Shown here: one piece after another, positions 56,325 to 64,000 of the stretch
Position numbering within the stretch: position 1 is the first letter of the stretch
How the letters are laid out: the number at the start of each line of letters is the position of its first letter
Assembly: GCA_033856195.1 (NCBI GenBank)
Contig: JAWVFL010000016.1
Coordinates: 1 to 64,000, forward strand
Source: VRUE01 sp033856195
GTDB lineage: Bacteria > Actinomycetota > Thermoleophilia > Solirubrobacterales > 70-9
Reading direction: 5' to 3'
DNA: 64,000 nt
Made by a program: the position numbers and the translations under genes
The notes under the pieces: generated by a model
Database searches by the model: none
What the model was told of the DNA's origin: nothing
The model's input: the letters and a program-made list of their open reading frames with translations, nothing else

Positions 56325-56480
56325 GGAGGAGCCGGTTGGCTCTCTGGGCGAATTGATGTCGCACGCACCCGCTTCGCGGGCGCTTAGCGACTGTGTTGCT
56401 GCGCGGCTTCGCCGCGCAATAGACAGATTGCATATCGCGGCCTTCGGCCACATTCGCCCAGAGAGCCAACCGGCTCCTCC
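56325..56480 (-). repeat. Structured palindromic element A (156 nt)
   Basis: Outer arms of 29 bases (56325-56353 and 56452-56480) are exact reverse complements. Read on the minus strand the 98-base interior holds, in order: GGCC/GGCC with a GAA loop, GCAAT/ATTGC, GCGCGGC/GCCGCGC with a GAA loop, a weak AGC/GCT stem, and an 8-bp stem (GCGCCCGC/GCGGGTGC) with a GAA loop, then GTGCGACATCA. It aligns without net length change to element B. It lies between convergent genes, just after the acyl-CoA synthetase stop. Confidence 0.85.
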
Positions 56481-56554
56481 TCTCACACGCCATCTCAGCT
56501 ACGAGGTGAGCTGGGCTTGTGGGTCGGCCGTCATCTCAAGATGCGGATAGGACG
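56481..56554. other. 74-base spacer between palindromic elements
   Basis: No gene is supported. A weak hairpin (CTCAGC near 56495 with GTGAG/GCTGG downstream) is the only structure I see. It may hold an outward promoter or nothing. Confidence 0.4.
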
Positions 56555-56708
56555 GGAGGGCCGTTGGCCCCTCCCCGGGAATGTCGCGAAGCGGCGGAAA
56601 TGCAATCCCGTGATTGCGCGGCGATAGCCGCGCTCCTTCTCCGGAGCTAAGCGCACGCAAAGCGTGCGCGTGCGACATCAATTCCCGGGGAGGGGCCAAC
56701 GGCCCTCC
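56555..56708 (+). repeat. Structured palindromic element B (154 nt)
   Basis: Outer arms of 28 bases (56555-56582 and 56681-56708) are exact reverse complements but differ in sequence from those of element A. The 98-base interior on the plus strand has CGC/GCG with GAA loop, GCAAT/ATTGC, GCGCGGC/GCCGCGC with GATA loop, GCTCC/GGAGC, and GCGCACGC/GCGTGCGC with AAA loop, then GTGCGACATCA. Conserved unpaired blocks (ATGCAAT, GCTAAGCGC, TGCGACATCAATTC) are shared with A. Its right arm ends 14 bases before the patatin stop. Confidence 0.85.
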
Positions 56709-56721
56709 ATCCGGCTCGGAT

Positions 56722-57975
56722 CTAGGACGCTTCGCCGGACTGACGCAGCAGAACGGAGGTGGTCTGCTCGAGGACCCGACGCCAAGCCGAAGATTGCTCG
56801 GGCTCCTCCTCGGCGGCGCGCTCGACGACGCGGCTGACGCGGCGGCCGGAGATCTCTAGGCCGTGGCGCTCGGCGATCTCTTTGTAGCGCTCGTAGTCCT
56901 TGGCCAGAGTGGCCGTGACCGATTCGAAGCCGTGGCGGGCGATTTTCAGCCGCCGCGAGTAGTCCATGATCGGCGTGCCGAACATCAGCTCGTCGTTGGG
57001 CTCGGGCTCGAGCAGGATGATGTCGACGCCGGGATAGCGCTCCTTCCACTGCTCGACCGCTTGGTGGAGCCGCGCGTGGGCAATCAAACGGAAGGTCTGG
57101 TTGGCGATCGCCGGCAGACCCATGTCGGAGACGCGCCGCACGCGGGTGCCGAAGACCGTCGGGATCGTCTTCTGGAAGTCGTTGACGTAGGGAACGAGCG
57201 GGTTGACGACGACGATGAACTTGGCGCCCTTTTCGACCGCGATGTCGACGTTGGTGGTGGAGCGAATGCCACCGTCGATCAGCTGGCGGCCCTTGAGGTC
57301 GACCGGCTTGTAGACGATCGGCAGGGTCGTCGAGCACTGGATCGCCTTGGAGATCGGTACGTCGTTCCAGCCCTCCTCGCCGAAGACGACGCGCTCGCAG
57401 GTGTCGAGGTCGGTGGCGGTCAGGTAGAGCTCGTGGTCAAGCAGGCGGAAGTCGTCGACGCGTCCCGATTCGCCCAGCGCCTCGGCGATGTAATCGGCGA
57501 TCCCCGCACCCGAGTAGAAGCCCGTCGGCAGCGCCTCGGCCATGCCGACGCCGATGTCCATGGCGGAGAACTGGCCCATCCGAACCAGGCTGCGCGCCAG
57601 CTCCAGGGTGCGCAGGGGCAGCATCGCCGCCTTCTCGACGAAGCCCCAGTAGTTCGGCTTGAGCACCTTGCCGAGGTCGAGATCCTCGAGGTCCGAGGGA
57701 ATGCGCCGGTTGATCACCTGCATCATTTCGTCGGGCGTAACCCCGTTGGCGAGCATGCCGGCGACGAACGAACCGGCGCTGGTGCCGACGTAGATGTCGA
57801 AGTTGTTGACCGTGCTGTTGACGGCAAGCAGGTCGAGTGCGCGCAGGGCGCCGATCTCGTAGACCCCGCCGGTGAAGCCCCCGCCGCCGAGGACGAGGGC
57901 GGTCTTGGACGGGCGTTTGCGGTTGCGACGCCGTCGCGGTTGCGACTCTATGTCCACAACTTTGCCCATAAACAT
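56722..57975 (-). CDS. Patatin-like phospholipase
   Basis: The 417-residue protein has the patatin GXGXXG oxyanion motif in LVLGGGGFTGGVYEIGALRA, the nucleophile elbow YVGTSAGSFVAGML (GXSXG) and the catalytic Asp in QLIDGGIRSTT (DGG). The Ser-Asp dyad is therefore intact. It would hydrolyse acyl esters of lipids in the cytoplasm or at the membrane. The basic N-terminus (RRRRNRKRPSK) may bind membranes. ATG 57975; an internal ATG (MGKVVD) is next. Confidence 0.88.
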   Translation of the reverse strand: MFMGKVVDIESQPRRRRNRKRPSKTALVLGGGGFTGGVYEIGALRALDLLAVNSTVNNFDIYVGTSAGSFVAGMLANGVTPDEMMQVINRRIPSDLEDLDLGKVLKPNYWGFVEKAAMLPLRTLELARSLVRMGQFSAMDIGVGMAEALPTGFYSGAGIADYIAEALGESGRVDDFRLLDHELYLTATDLDTCERVVFGEEGWNDVPISKAIQCSTTLPIVYKPVDLKGRQLIDGGIRSTTNVDIAVEKGAKFIVVVNPLVPYVNDFQKTIPTVFGTRVRRVSDMGLPAIANQTFRLIAHARLHQAVEQWKERYPGVDIILLEPEPNDELMFGTPIMDYSRRLKIARHGFESVTATLAKDYERYKEIAERHGLEISGRRVSRVVERAAEEEPEQSSAWRRVLEQTTSVLLRQSGEAS

Positions 57976-57990
57976 GCATTATCTCACTAA

Positions 57991-59244
57991 GTGAGGCGTC
58001 CCCCGGCACTCTTTGCCGCGATTTGCGCGCTGCTTGCGGCTCTATTGCTCGCCGCAGCGGCAGAAGCGGCTACCCGCAGCAACGTTTGCGCAACCATGCG
58101 TTCCCGGCTCCTGCGCGGTGGCGGCGGCGCCAGCGGCCTTCTCGTCATCGACGGCGAAACTGGCAAGACGGTCTGCGCCCGCACCCCGGGGCGACAGCGA
58201 CCGCTTGCCTCGAACATGAAGCTGTTCACGACCTCGACCGCACTGGGCCGCCTCGGGGCGCAGGCACGGATCCCGACGCTGCTGAAGACAGACGGGGGCA
58301 TCGATCGCAACGGCGTTCTGCACGGCAGCCTCTACCTGGTCGGCGCCGGAGATCCGACCCTGGGCACGCCCTCGTTCTACAAGCGATTCCTGGGCGGCCT
58401 CGGGACCAACGTCTTCATGCTCAAGCGGCAGGTCCGCGAAGCCGGCATCGACTCGGTCACCGGGCGCCTCTACGCGGATGACAGCGTCTTCGACCGTTTG
58501 CGTGGCGTGGCCGACTCCGGCTACGCGACAAGCCCCGAAATCGGGCCGCTCTCCGGACTCGCCTTCAACTCCGGCTACAGCACGCCGAGCGGCCGCAGCT
58601 TCACGAGCGATCCGGCGCTCACCGCCGCGGGAACGCTGGACCTCGCCCTGCGTGAAGCGGGCGTGCGCATCTCCTCCACCGTCGCGCTCGGCACGACCCC
58701 GCCGTTCAGCACCGAGCTGGCCCGGGTCGAATCGCCGCCGCTGACCAGCATCGTCAACACCACCGATGTCTACTCGCACAACTTCTTCGCCGAGATGTTG
58801 CTCAAGCTGCTCGGCGCCCGCTTCGGCGGCACCGGGACCACTGCCGCCGGCGCCAAGGTCGTCCAGGTCTTCGCCCGCGGCCACGACTCCGGGGTCCACG
58901 CGGTCGACGGCTCCGGCCTGACTCGCTCCAACCGCGCCTCACCAACCCAGGTGGTCGGCCTGCTCAGGTCGATGCGCGACACCGACGTGGGCGACGAGTT
59001 CATCCAGGACCTCGCCCTCACCGGGCAAGAGGGCACCGTCGCCGACCGCATGCACGGCACCGCCGCCTACGGCCGCTGCCGCACCAAGACTGGCACGATC
59101 AGCGCCGTCAGCAACCTCTCCGGATACTGCTTCAACCGCAGCGGCAAGGTGATGATCTTCTCGATCCTGATGGCGAGCGTCCGCGACCTCAGCCTCGCGC
59201 ACCTGGAGCAGGATCTGATCGCAGGAGAAGTCGCTTCCTACTGA
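57991..59244 (+). CDS. dacB: D-alanyl-D-alanine carboxypeptidase/endopeptidase, PBP4 (S13) family
   Basis: The 417-residue secreted protein has a signal peptide (PALFAAICALLAALLLAAAA) and the three penicillin-binding motifs: SxxK in PLASNMKLFTT, SxN in YSHNFFAEM and KTG in RTKTGTISAVS. The family trims peptidoglycan stem peptides outside the membrane. GTG 57991 starts it, 15 bases from the divergent patatin gene. Its stop overlaps the end of the small membrane gene by 7 bases. Confidence 0.88.
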   Translation: MRRPPALFAAICALLAALLLAAAAEAATRSNVCATMRSRLLRGGGGASGLLVIDGETGKTVCARTPGRQRPLASNMKLFTTSTALGRLGAQARIPTLLKTDGGIDRNGVLHGSLYLVGAGDPTLGTPSFYKRFLGGLGTNVFMLKRQVREAGIDSVTGRLYADDSVFDRLRGVADSGYATSPEIGPLSGLAFNSGYSTPSGRSFTSDPALTAAGTLDLALREAGVRISSTVALGTTPPFSTELARVESPPLTSIVNTTDVYSHNFFAEMLLKLLGARFGGTGTTAAGAKVVQVFARGHDSGVHAVDGSGLTRSNRASPTQVVGLLRSMRDTDVGDEFIQDLALTGQEGTVADRMHGTAAYGRCRTKTGTISAVSNLSGYCFNRSGKVMIFSILMASVRDLSLAHLEQDLIAGEVASY

Positions 59245-59432
59245 GTCTGTTTTTTGCTCCGACGCTCGGCGCGAGTATCGAGCCCCAGCCCGACCGCCAA
59301 GCCGACGAGCATCCCGACCAACGCCACAGCCTGCATTGCAGCCTCGCTTGAGTTTCTGAAGGCGACAACGCCAGCAATGACGATTGCCACGGCAACCGCC
59401 AAGCCGATGTTCATATAGCGCATGCTTGCCAT
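59238..59432 (-). CDS. Small membrane protein
   Basis: The 64-residue protein has two hydrophobic segments (IGLAVAVAIVIAGVVAF and AVALVGMLVGLAVGLGL) and a basic tail (DTRAERRSKKQTQ). The start is ATG 59432 or ATG about 9 bases later (MRYMNIG). It is 30 bases downstream of another small membrane gene in the same direction. Function unknown. Confidence 0.62.
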   Translation of the reverse strand: MASMRYMNIGLAVAVAIVIAGVVAFRNSSEAAMQAVALVGMLVGLAVGLGLDTRAERRSKKQTQ

Positions 59433-59462
59433 CTCAGCCTCCGCGTCGCAGACAATTCATTT

Positions 59463-59687
59463 CTAGACACCGTAACGTAGAGCGGCATCCCCAAGGGCAA
59501 GGACAGCGCCAAATCCGCCGCCGAAGTAACCGCCTTTCAGAGCCCACTCCTCGATCTGGCCAATGGGCCTCCGGGCAGCAAGCCCCCAAACACCCACCGC
59601 GACGCTGCACAGAACAACGCCGGCGCCGACCGCAGTTTCGGCGGCCTCAATCACAGTCGTCAGGAGGCCGATTTGGGCAAGGCCCAT
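59463..59687 (-). CDS. Small membrane protein
   Basis: The 74-residue protein has hydrophobic segments (TAVGAGVVLCSVAVGVWGLA and GGYFGGGFGAVLALGDAALR) and a charged middle. It precedes the small membrane gene at 59238 on the same strand and may form a pair with it. Support is length, composition and placement in an otherwise empty gap; the family is not known. Confidence 0.55.
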   Translation of the reverse strand: MGLAQIGLLTTVIEAAETAVGAGVVLCSVAVGVWGLAARRPIGQIEEWALKGGYFGGGFGAVLALGDAALRYGV

Positions 59688-59789
59688 AGGGCGACACTGC
59701 CATAGGACTACTCACGTGTGGCGCGCAAAGTGTGCCGAGAGGATGACTTGTCTGATGGTCGTGGGATTCGCCACCTAGAATCGATGCCG

Positions 59790-60599
59790 ATGCGAGTGCT
59801 GATGACGAACGACGATGGGATCACAGCCCCAGGGCTGCAGGCCGCCCGGCGGGCGCTGCGCGAGATCGACGGGGTCGACGTCGATGTGATCGCGCCTGAC
59901 TCGAACCGCAGCGCTACGGCGCGGAGCATCACGACGCGGTCGCCGCTGACGGTCGAGGAGGTCGAGTTTGGCGATGGTGACAAGGGCTATGCCACCGATG
60001 GAACGCCGGTCGACTGCGTGCGCTTCGCCGAGCTGGGGCTGGTCGGGCACCAGCCGGATCTGATCGTCTCGGGCATCAACCACGGCGCCAACCTCGGCGA
60101 CGACATCACTTACTCCGGCACGGTTGCCGCCGCCTTCGAGGGGATCGTGCTCGGCATCCCGGCGGTTGCAGTCTCGCAGCAGTCTTCTGGAGGCGGAATG
60201 GGCTATGTCAGTGGACGCTTTGACTTCGGCGCCGTTGCCTCTTTCACTGCTGAGCTGGTGCGACGGCTGCTCAATGAGTCGATGCCGGAGGCGACGCTGA
60301 TCAACGTCAACTGCCCCGCGGGAGAGCCCAAGGGCATCGAGGTGACCAAGCTGGGCAAGCGGATCTACAACGACGAGCTGAAGCTGGTCGGCGAAGACGA
60401 GGAACGCCGGCAGTACGAGATCTATGGCTGGCAGCCGGGCTACGAGGAGATCGAGGGAACCGACCTCAACGCCGTCGCCCAGGGACGGATCTCGGTGACG
60501 CCGATCCACTTCGACCTGACCGATCACGGCGGCCTCGAGAACCTGCGCGGCTGGGGCTTCGAGGAGATGCTCGCGGCAAGCTCGACCACTTCGGTGTGA
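59790..60599 (+). CDS. surE: 5'-nucleotidase SurE
   Basis: The 269-residue protein starts MRVLMTNDDGITAPGLQAAR, the SurE N-terminal metal-binding NDDG motif; SNRSATARSIT, GTPVDCVR and VSGINHGANLGDDITYSGTV follow. It hydrolyses nucleoside 5'-monophosphates and is a stationary-phase survival protein in other bacteria. ATG 59790 or 59784. Its TGA overlaps the ligA GTG (GTGTGA), indicating coupling. Confidence 0.93.
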   Translation: MRVLMTNDDGITAPGLQAARRALREIDGVDVDVIAPDSNRSATARSITTRSPLTVEEVEFGDGDKGYATDGTPVDCVRFAELGLVGHQPDLIVSGINHGANLGDDITYSGTVAAAFEGIVLGIPAVAVSQQSSGGGMGYVSGRFDFGAVASFTAELVRRLLNESMPEATLINVNCPAGEPKGIEVTKLGKRIYNDELKLVGEDEERRQYEIYGWQPGYEEIEGTDLNAVAQGRISVTPIHFDLTDHGGLENLRGWGFEEMLAASSTTSV

Positions 60600-62626
60600 G
60601 CGGCGAAGGCGCCGAGCAGCGGGCGGACGAGCTGCGCAAGGAGCTGGGCGAGCACAACCGCCGCTACTACGTCCTCGACGACCCAGTCATCGACGACGAC
60701 GAGTACGACGCCCTGCTCGACGAGCTGCGGGCGATCGAGGCGGAGAACCCCGATCTGCGCACCGCCGACTCGCCGACCCAGCGTGTCGGGGCGCCGCCGC
60801 TCGAACGCTTCGAACAGGTCGAGCACGCCGAGCAGATGCTCTCGCTCGCCAACGCCCGCAACGAGGAGGAGCTGCGCGCCTGGGAGACACGCATCCGCAA
60901 CCACCTCAAACGCCTCGACATCAGCGCCGCCGAGTTCAGCTATACGACCGAGCCGAAGATCGACGGTTTGGCGATCACCCTGACTTATGAGAACGGCCTG
61001 CTGGCCCGGGGGGCGACGCGTGGCGACGGCAGGATCGGCGAGGACGTGACGCAGAACCTGCGCACGATCGGCGCGATCCCCCTGCGGATCAAAGACGCAC
61101 CCCCGTCGATAGAAGTGCGCGGCGAGGTCTACCTGCCCATCGCCGACTTCAAGGCGCTGAACGAGCGGCGTGCCGAAGCCGGCGAACCCGCCTTCGCCAA
61201 CCCGCGCAACTCCGCCGCCGGTTCGATCCGCCAACTCGACCCCGCCCTCGCCGCCGAACGACCGCTCTCGATCTGGACCTACGGAATCGGCGCCGTGCAG
61301 GGTCTCGATCTCGCCACCCACAGCGAAGAGATCGAGTGGCTGGCCGAGCGTGGCTTCAAGGTCAATCCGGACACCGATCACCACCCGGGAATCGACTCTG
61401 TCGTCAAGCGCTGCCGCTGGTGGGAGGAGCGCCGCGACGAGCTCGACTACGAGATCGACGGTGTCGTCGTCAAGGTCGACGAGCGGGCGCTCTGGCGGGA
61501 GCTGGGCGTCGTCGGCCGCGAGCCGCGCTGGGCGATCGCCTGGAAGTTCGCGCCGACCACGGCGACGACGAAGCTGAAGGACGTCGTCTGGAACGTCGGC
61601 CGCACCGGCCATCTCGTGCCTTTCGCGATGCTGGAGCCGGTCCACGTCGGCGGCGTCACGGTCTCCACCGCGACCCTGCACAACGAGGAGGACCTCGCTC
61701 GCAAGGACGTGCGGCCGGGCGACGAGGTCGTCGTGATGCGAGCCGGCGACGTGATCCCGCAGGTGGTGGCGCCGCTGATCCAGCGCCAGGAGAAGGGCAA
61801 GCGGCGGGGAGCGAAGCCGAAGCCACCGGCCAAATGCCCAGCCTGCGGCACGCCCACGGTCAAGCCCGAGGATTCAGTCTTCACCTTCTGTCCCAACAAG
61901 GCGGGCTGCCCTGGCCAGTCCTTCCAGCACGTCAAACACTTCGTCAGCAAGGGTGCGATGGACATCGACGGCCTCGGTGAGAAGCAGGCGATGCGCTTCC
62001 TGCGCGAGGGCCTGATCGCCGACGTCGCCGACATCTATGACCTGGGTGAGGAGCAGCTGAGCGGACTCGAGGGCTTCGGCGAGGTCTCAGCCCGCAATCT
62101 CCTGGCGGCAATCGACGCCTCGCGCTCTCGCCCCTTCAAACGAGTCCTCTACGCACTCGGCCTGCCGGGAGTCGGCTACGTCACCGCCGAAGCCCTTGCC
62201 GACCACTTCGGCTCGATCGACGCCCTTCACACCGCCGACCCCGAGCAGGTCGAGGAGGTCGAGGGGGTCGGCCCGATCATGGCCGTCCAGATCGCCGAGT
62301 CGCTGGGGGACGATCGCACCTGGGAGCTGGTCGAGAAGCTGCGAGAAAAGGGCTTGCGCCTGGAGCAGGACGAGTCCGAACGACGAGCGAGCGGCGGCCC
62401 GTTGGAAGGCAAGACCCTGGTCCTCACCGGCACCCTGCCCGAGCTGACCCGCGAGGAGGCCGGAGCGCTGATCAAGGCCGCGGGGGGCAAGGTCGTCAGC
62501 TCTGTCTCGAAAAAAACCGACTACGTGGTCGCCGGCGAGAACCCGGGGTCGAAGCTGGCAAAAGCCGAGAAATACGAGATCGAGATCCTCAACGAGGCCA
62601 GCCTGCTGAGCTTGCTCGGCAAGTGA
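60596..62626 (+). CDS. ligA: NAD-dependent DNA ligase
   Basis: The 676-residue enzyme seals DNA nicks with NAD. The adenylation domain has EPKIDGLAITLTYENG, with the nucleophile Lys, and GEDVTQNLRTI; then an OB fold (FAPTTATTKLKDVVWNVGRT), a four-Cys zinc site (CPACGTP and CPNKAGCPG), helix-hairpin-helix repeats (EGFGEVSARNLLAAIDASR, EGVGPIMAVQIAES) and a C-terminal BRCT domain (GKTLVLTGTLPELTREEAGA). GTG 60596 overlaps the surE stop; it overlaps truA by four bases downstream. Confidence 0.96.
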   Translation: MSGEGAEQRADELRKELGEHNRRYYVLDDPVIDDDEYDALLDELRAIEAENPDLRTADSPTQRVGAPPLERFEQVEHAEQMLSLANARNEEELRAWETRIRNHLKRLDISAAEFSYTTEPKIDGLAITLTYENGLLARGATRGDGRIGEDVTQNLRTIGAIPLRIKDAPPSIEVRGEVYLPIADFKALNERRAEAGEPAFANPRNSAAGSIRQLDPALAAERPLSIWTYGIGAVQGLDLATHSEEIEWLAERGFKVNPDTDHHPGIDSVVKRCRWWEERRDELDYEIDGVVVKVDERALWRELGVVGREPRWAIAWKFAPTTATTKLKDVVWNVGRTGHLVPFAMLEPVHVGGVTVSTATLHNEEDLARKDVRPGDEVVVMRAGDVIPQVVAPLIQRQEKGKRRGAKPKPPAKCPACGTPTVKPEDSVFTFCPNKAGCPGQSFQHVKHFVSKGAMDIDGLGEKQAMRFLREGLIADVADIYDLGEEQLSGLEGFGEVSARNLLAAIDASRSRPFKRVLYALGLPGVGYVTAEALADHFGSIDALHTADPEQVEEVEGVGPIMAVQIAESLGDDRTWELVEKLREKGLRLEQDESERRASGGPLEGKTLVLTGTLPELTREEAGALIKAAGGKVVSSVSKKTDYVVAGENPGSKLAKAEKYEIEILNEASLLSLLGK

Positions 62627-63360
62627 CCACGGTCCGCCTCGACATCGAATACGACGGGACCGGCTTCCGTGGTTGGGCGAAGCAGCCGGGACAACGGACC
62701 GTGCAGGGCGAGCTGGAGGCAGCGTTGGCCACCGTGCTGCGCGAGCCAGTCGAGCTGACCGTCGCGGGCCGCACCGACACAGGCGTTCACGCAGAGGGGC
62801 AGGTCGCGAGCTGCGCTACCGACGCCGAGGTGCCAGCGAACCTGGCGCAGAGGCTCAACGGCCTCGGCCCACGCGACATCGCGGTCACATCGGCGGCGCC
62901 AACCGCCAACGGCTTCGACGCCCGCGGCGACGCCCTCTCCCGCACCTACCGCTACCGCATCCTGACTCGCTCGAGCTCCAGCCCCTTCGAGCAAAACCGA
63001 GCCCTTTGGTGGCCCTACCGCCTGGACCGCGATGGACTGGATACCTGCGCGGCCGCCCTCCCAGGCACCCACGATTTCACCGCATTCACCCCTACCCAGA
63101 CGGACCATGTCCACTTCGACCGCAAAATCTTCCACGCGGCTTGGTCCTGCGAGGGCGACATAGTCACCTTCCGCATAACCGCCGATGCCTTCATGCGGAA
63201 CATGGTCCGCGTCCTGGTCGGCACCATGCTCGAAGTCGCCTGCGGCCGCCGAACCCTGGAAAGCTTCCAGCAACTTCTACCTGGAGCTGCCCGACCAGAC
63301 GCAGGCGAAACGGCGCCGGCTCACGGGCTCTACCTCGAGTCAGTCTCCTACGAAAGCTAA
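62623..63360 (+). CDS. truA: tRNA pseudouridine synthase A
   Basis: The 245-residue enzyme makes pseudouridine at positions 38-40 of tRNA. The catalytic Asp is in VAGRTDTGVHAEGQVASCAT; IEYDGTGFRGWAKQPGQRTV opens the protein, and RITADAFMRNMVRVLVGTML closes it. GTG 62623 overlaps the ligA stop. It converges on rplQ with a 4-base overlap, unlike the common order where truA follows rplQ on the same strand. Confidence 0.94.
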   Translation: MTTVRLDIEYDGTGFRGWAKQPGQRTVQGELEAALATVLREPVELTVAGRTDTGVHAEGQVASCATDAEVPANLAQRLNGLGPRDIAVTSAAPTANGFDARGDALSRTYRYRILTRSSSSPFEQNRALWWPYRLDRDGLDTCAAALPGTHDFTAFTPTQTDHVHFDRKIFHAAWSCEGDIVTFRITADAFMRNMVRVLVGTMLEVACGRRTLESFQQLLPGAARPDAGETAPAHGLYLESVSYES

Positions 63361-63710
63361 ACGAGCTCGAGATAGACCATCTCAGTCGAGTCCGATTTCC
63401 TCGGGCCCAACTTGACGATCCGCGTGTACCCACCGGGCCGCTCCACGTAGCGCGGCGCGACCTCCTCGAACAGCTTGTGCACGATGAACTTGTCGTTGTG
63501 CAGCGTCGCCAGCGCCTGACGACGGGCGTGCAGGTCACCGCGCTTAGCCAGCGTGATCAGCTGCTCGACCTCGGGCTTGACCGCCTTCGCCTTCGCCTGC
63601 GAGGTCTTGATCCGTTCGTGCTCGATCAGCTGCTTGGAGAGGTTGGAGAGCAGGGACTCGCGATGCGCCGCGTCACGGCTCAGCTTGTTTCGCTTCTTGC
63701 GGTGGCGCAT
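63357..63710 (-). CDS. rplQ: Large ribosomal subunit protein bL17
   Basis: The 117-residue protein starts MRHRKKRNKLSRDAAHRESL and continues LLSNLSKQLIEHERIKTSQA, with the terminal PGGYTRIVKLGPRKSDSTEM, all bL17 features. It follows rpoA by 19 bases on the same strand, as in most bacteria. Length is normal. Confidence 0.97.
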   Translation of the reverse strand: MRHRKKRNKLSRDAAHRESLLSNLSKQLIEHERIKTSQAKAKAVKPEVEQLITLAKRGDLHARRQALATLHNDKFIVHKLFEEVAPRYVERPGGYTRIVKLGPRKSDSTEMVYLELV

Positions 63711-63729
63711 CTCCTGCTCAGCTCCCCGC

Positions 63730-64000
63730 TCAGTCTCCCTGAAGATCGAGGCCGCGTGCGTGCAGGGTCTCGATCACTTCCTCGATCGACTTCTGGCCGA
63801 AGTTGGGGATCGCGTTCAGCTCCGAGCGCGTCTTGCGCACCAGGTCGCCGACCGTCTGCACCCCCGCCCGCTTCAGGCAGTTGTAAGAGCGAACTCCCAG
63901 CTCCAGCTCCTCGATCAGGATCTCGTCGAGGCCGTTGCTGCTGGCGATGCCGTCGCCCGCGGGCCCCGGCAGCACATCGGTGGTGTGGGTCGGGACCGGT
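63730..64000 (-). CDS. rpoA: RNA polymerase alpha subunit, C-terminal domain (5' part outside the window)
   Basis: The 90 visible residues are the alpha C-terminal domain, which binds promoter UP elements and activators: DEILIEELELGVRSYNCLKR, AGVQTVGDLVRKTRSELNAI and PNFGQKSIEEVIETLHARGL. The frame continues upstream to the edge (VPTHTTDVLPG). The gene is the last but one of the conserved rpoA-rplQ pair. Confidence 0.97.
   Translation of the reverse strand, partial: PVPTHTTDVLPGPAGDGIASSNGLDEILIEELELGVRSYNCLKRAGVQTVGDLVRKTRSELNAIPNFGQKSIEEVIETLHARGLDLQGD

Noticed and set aside
56325..56708. Integron attC sites, CRISPR repeats or a retron RNA
   Set aside because: No integron integrase, no regularly spaced short repeats, no reverse transcriptase nearby, and the attC core pattern is not met.

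Overview
The window is a high-GC bacterial chromosome segment with many GTG and TTG starts, dense operons and 1-20 bp gene overlaps. It carries two F420-type oxidoreductases, a UdgX-type uracil-DNA glycosylase, an RsbW/SigF-type stress module and much acyl-CoA metabolism. This fits an actinomycetote, most likely class Thermoleophilia (Solirubrobacterales-like). The class is inferred from gene content only.

Layout. 1-7713: an acyl-CoA catabolism locus. A minus-strand operon holds enoyl-CoA hydratase, acyl-CoA carboxylase beta subunit, BKACE-type beta-keto acid cleavage enzyme, CoA-transferase and a MerR regulator. It is divergent from two plus-strand acyl-CoA dehydrogenases. 7714-13093: a compact integrative element (tyrosine integrase, excisionase-like protein, XRE regulators, HicAB-like toxin-antitoxin, AlbA_2/Schlafen-type protein) inserted in the last codons of the second acyl-CoA dehydrogenase. 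It is bounded by a 42-bp duplication of that gene's 3' end. 13129-16419: further accessory DNA with an unrecognised 833-residue alpha/beta-hydrolase-fold protein and a secreted amidase_2 protein. 16432-31000: mixed housekeeping and metabolic genes (SixA phosphatase, VOC, GNAT, SDRs, MBL lactonase-like, PlsC, glycerol kinase, TetR, amidase, cupin, glycosyltransferase, stand-alone biotinyl domain, enoyl-CoA hydratase, AlkA-like glycosylase, GGDEF protein). 30984-38909: a GH3 protein and the biotin genes bioB-bioF-bioD and bioA, with a MarR/MFS efflux pair on the opposite strand between bioD and bioA. 38952-39747: a sigma factor/DUF4349 pair fused by an internal deletion. 39777-44289: Nudix, LemA, rubredoxin, GMC oxidoreductase, superoxide dismutase. 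44550-49053: a stress-signalling cluster (SigF-like sigma factor, double-GHKL anti-sigma factor, MscS channel, SnoaL-like protein, GAF-PP2C phosphatase). 49123-56315: UdgX, F420 LLM enzyme, PfpI protein, GH-A glycosidase, tRNA-Pro(CGG), DsbA-like protein, a 60-residue HTH-like protein behind a near-consensus promoter, and an acyl-CoA synthetase. 56325-56708: two related, elaborately folded palindromic elements in inverted orientation. 56722-64000: patatin, PBP4-type peptidase, two small membrane proteins, SurE-LigA-TruA, then convergent rplQ and the 3' end of rpoA.

The observations most worth following are three. The pair of about 155-nt structured palindromic elements at 56325-56708 shows compensatory changes in several stems. 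The 5.4-kb element uses a protein-coding acyl-CoA dehydrogenase as attachment site, and its integrase reading frame runs through the attachment core, so its C-terminus would differ between integrated and circular forms. The 833-residue hydrolase has a large C-terminal region I do not recognise.
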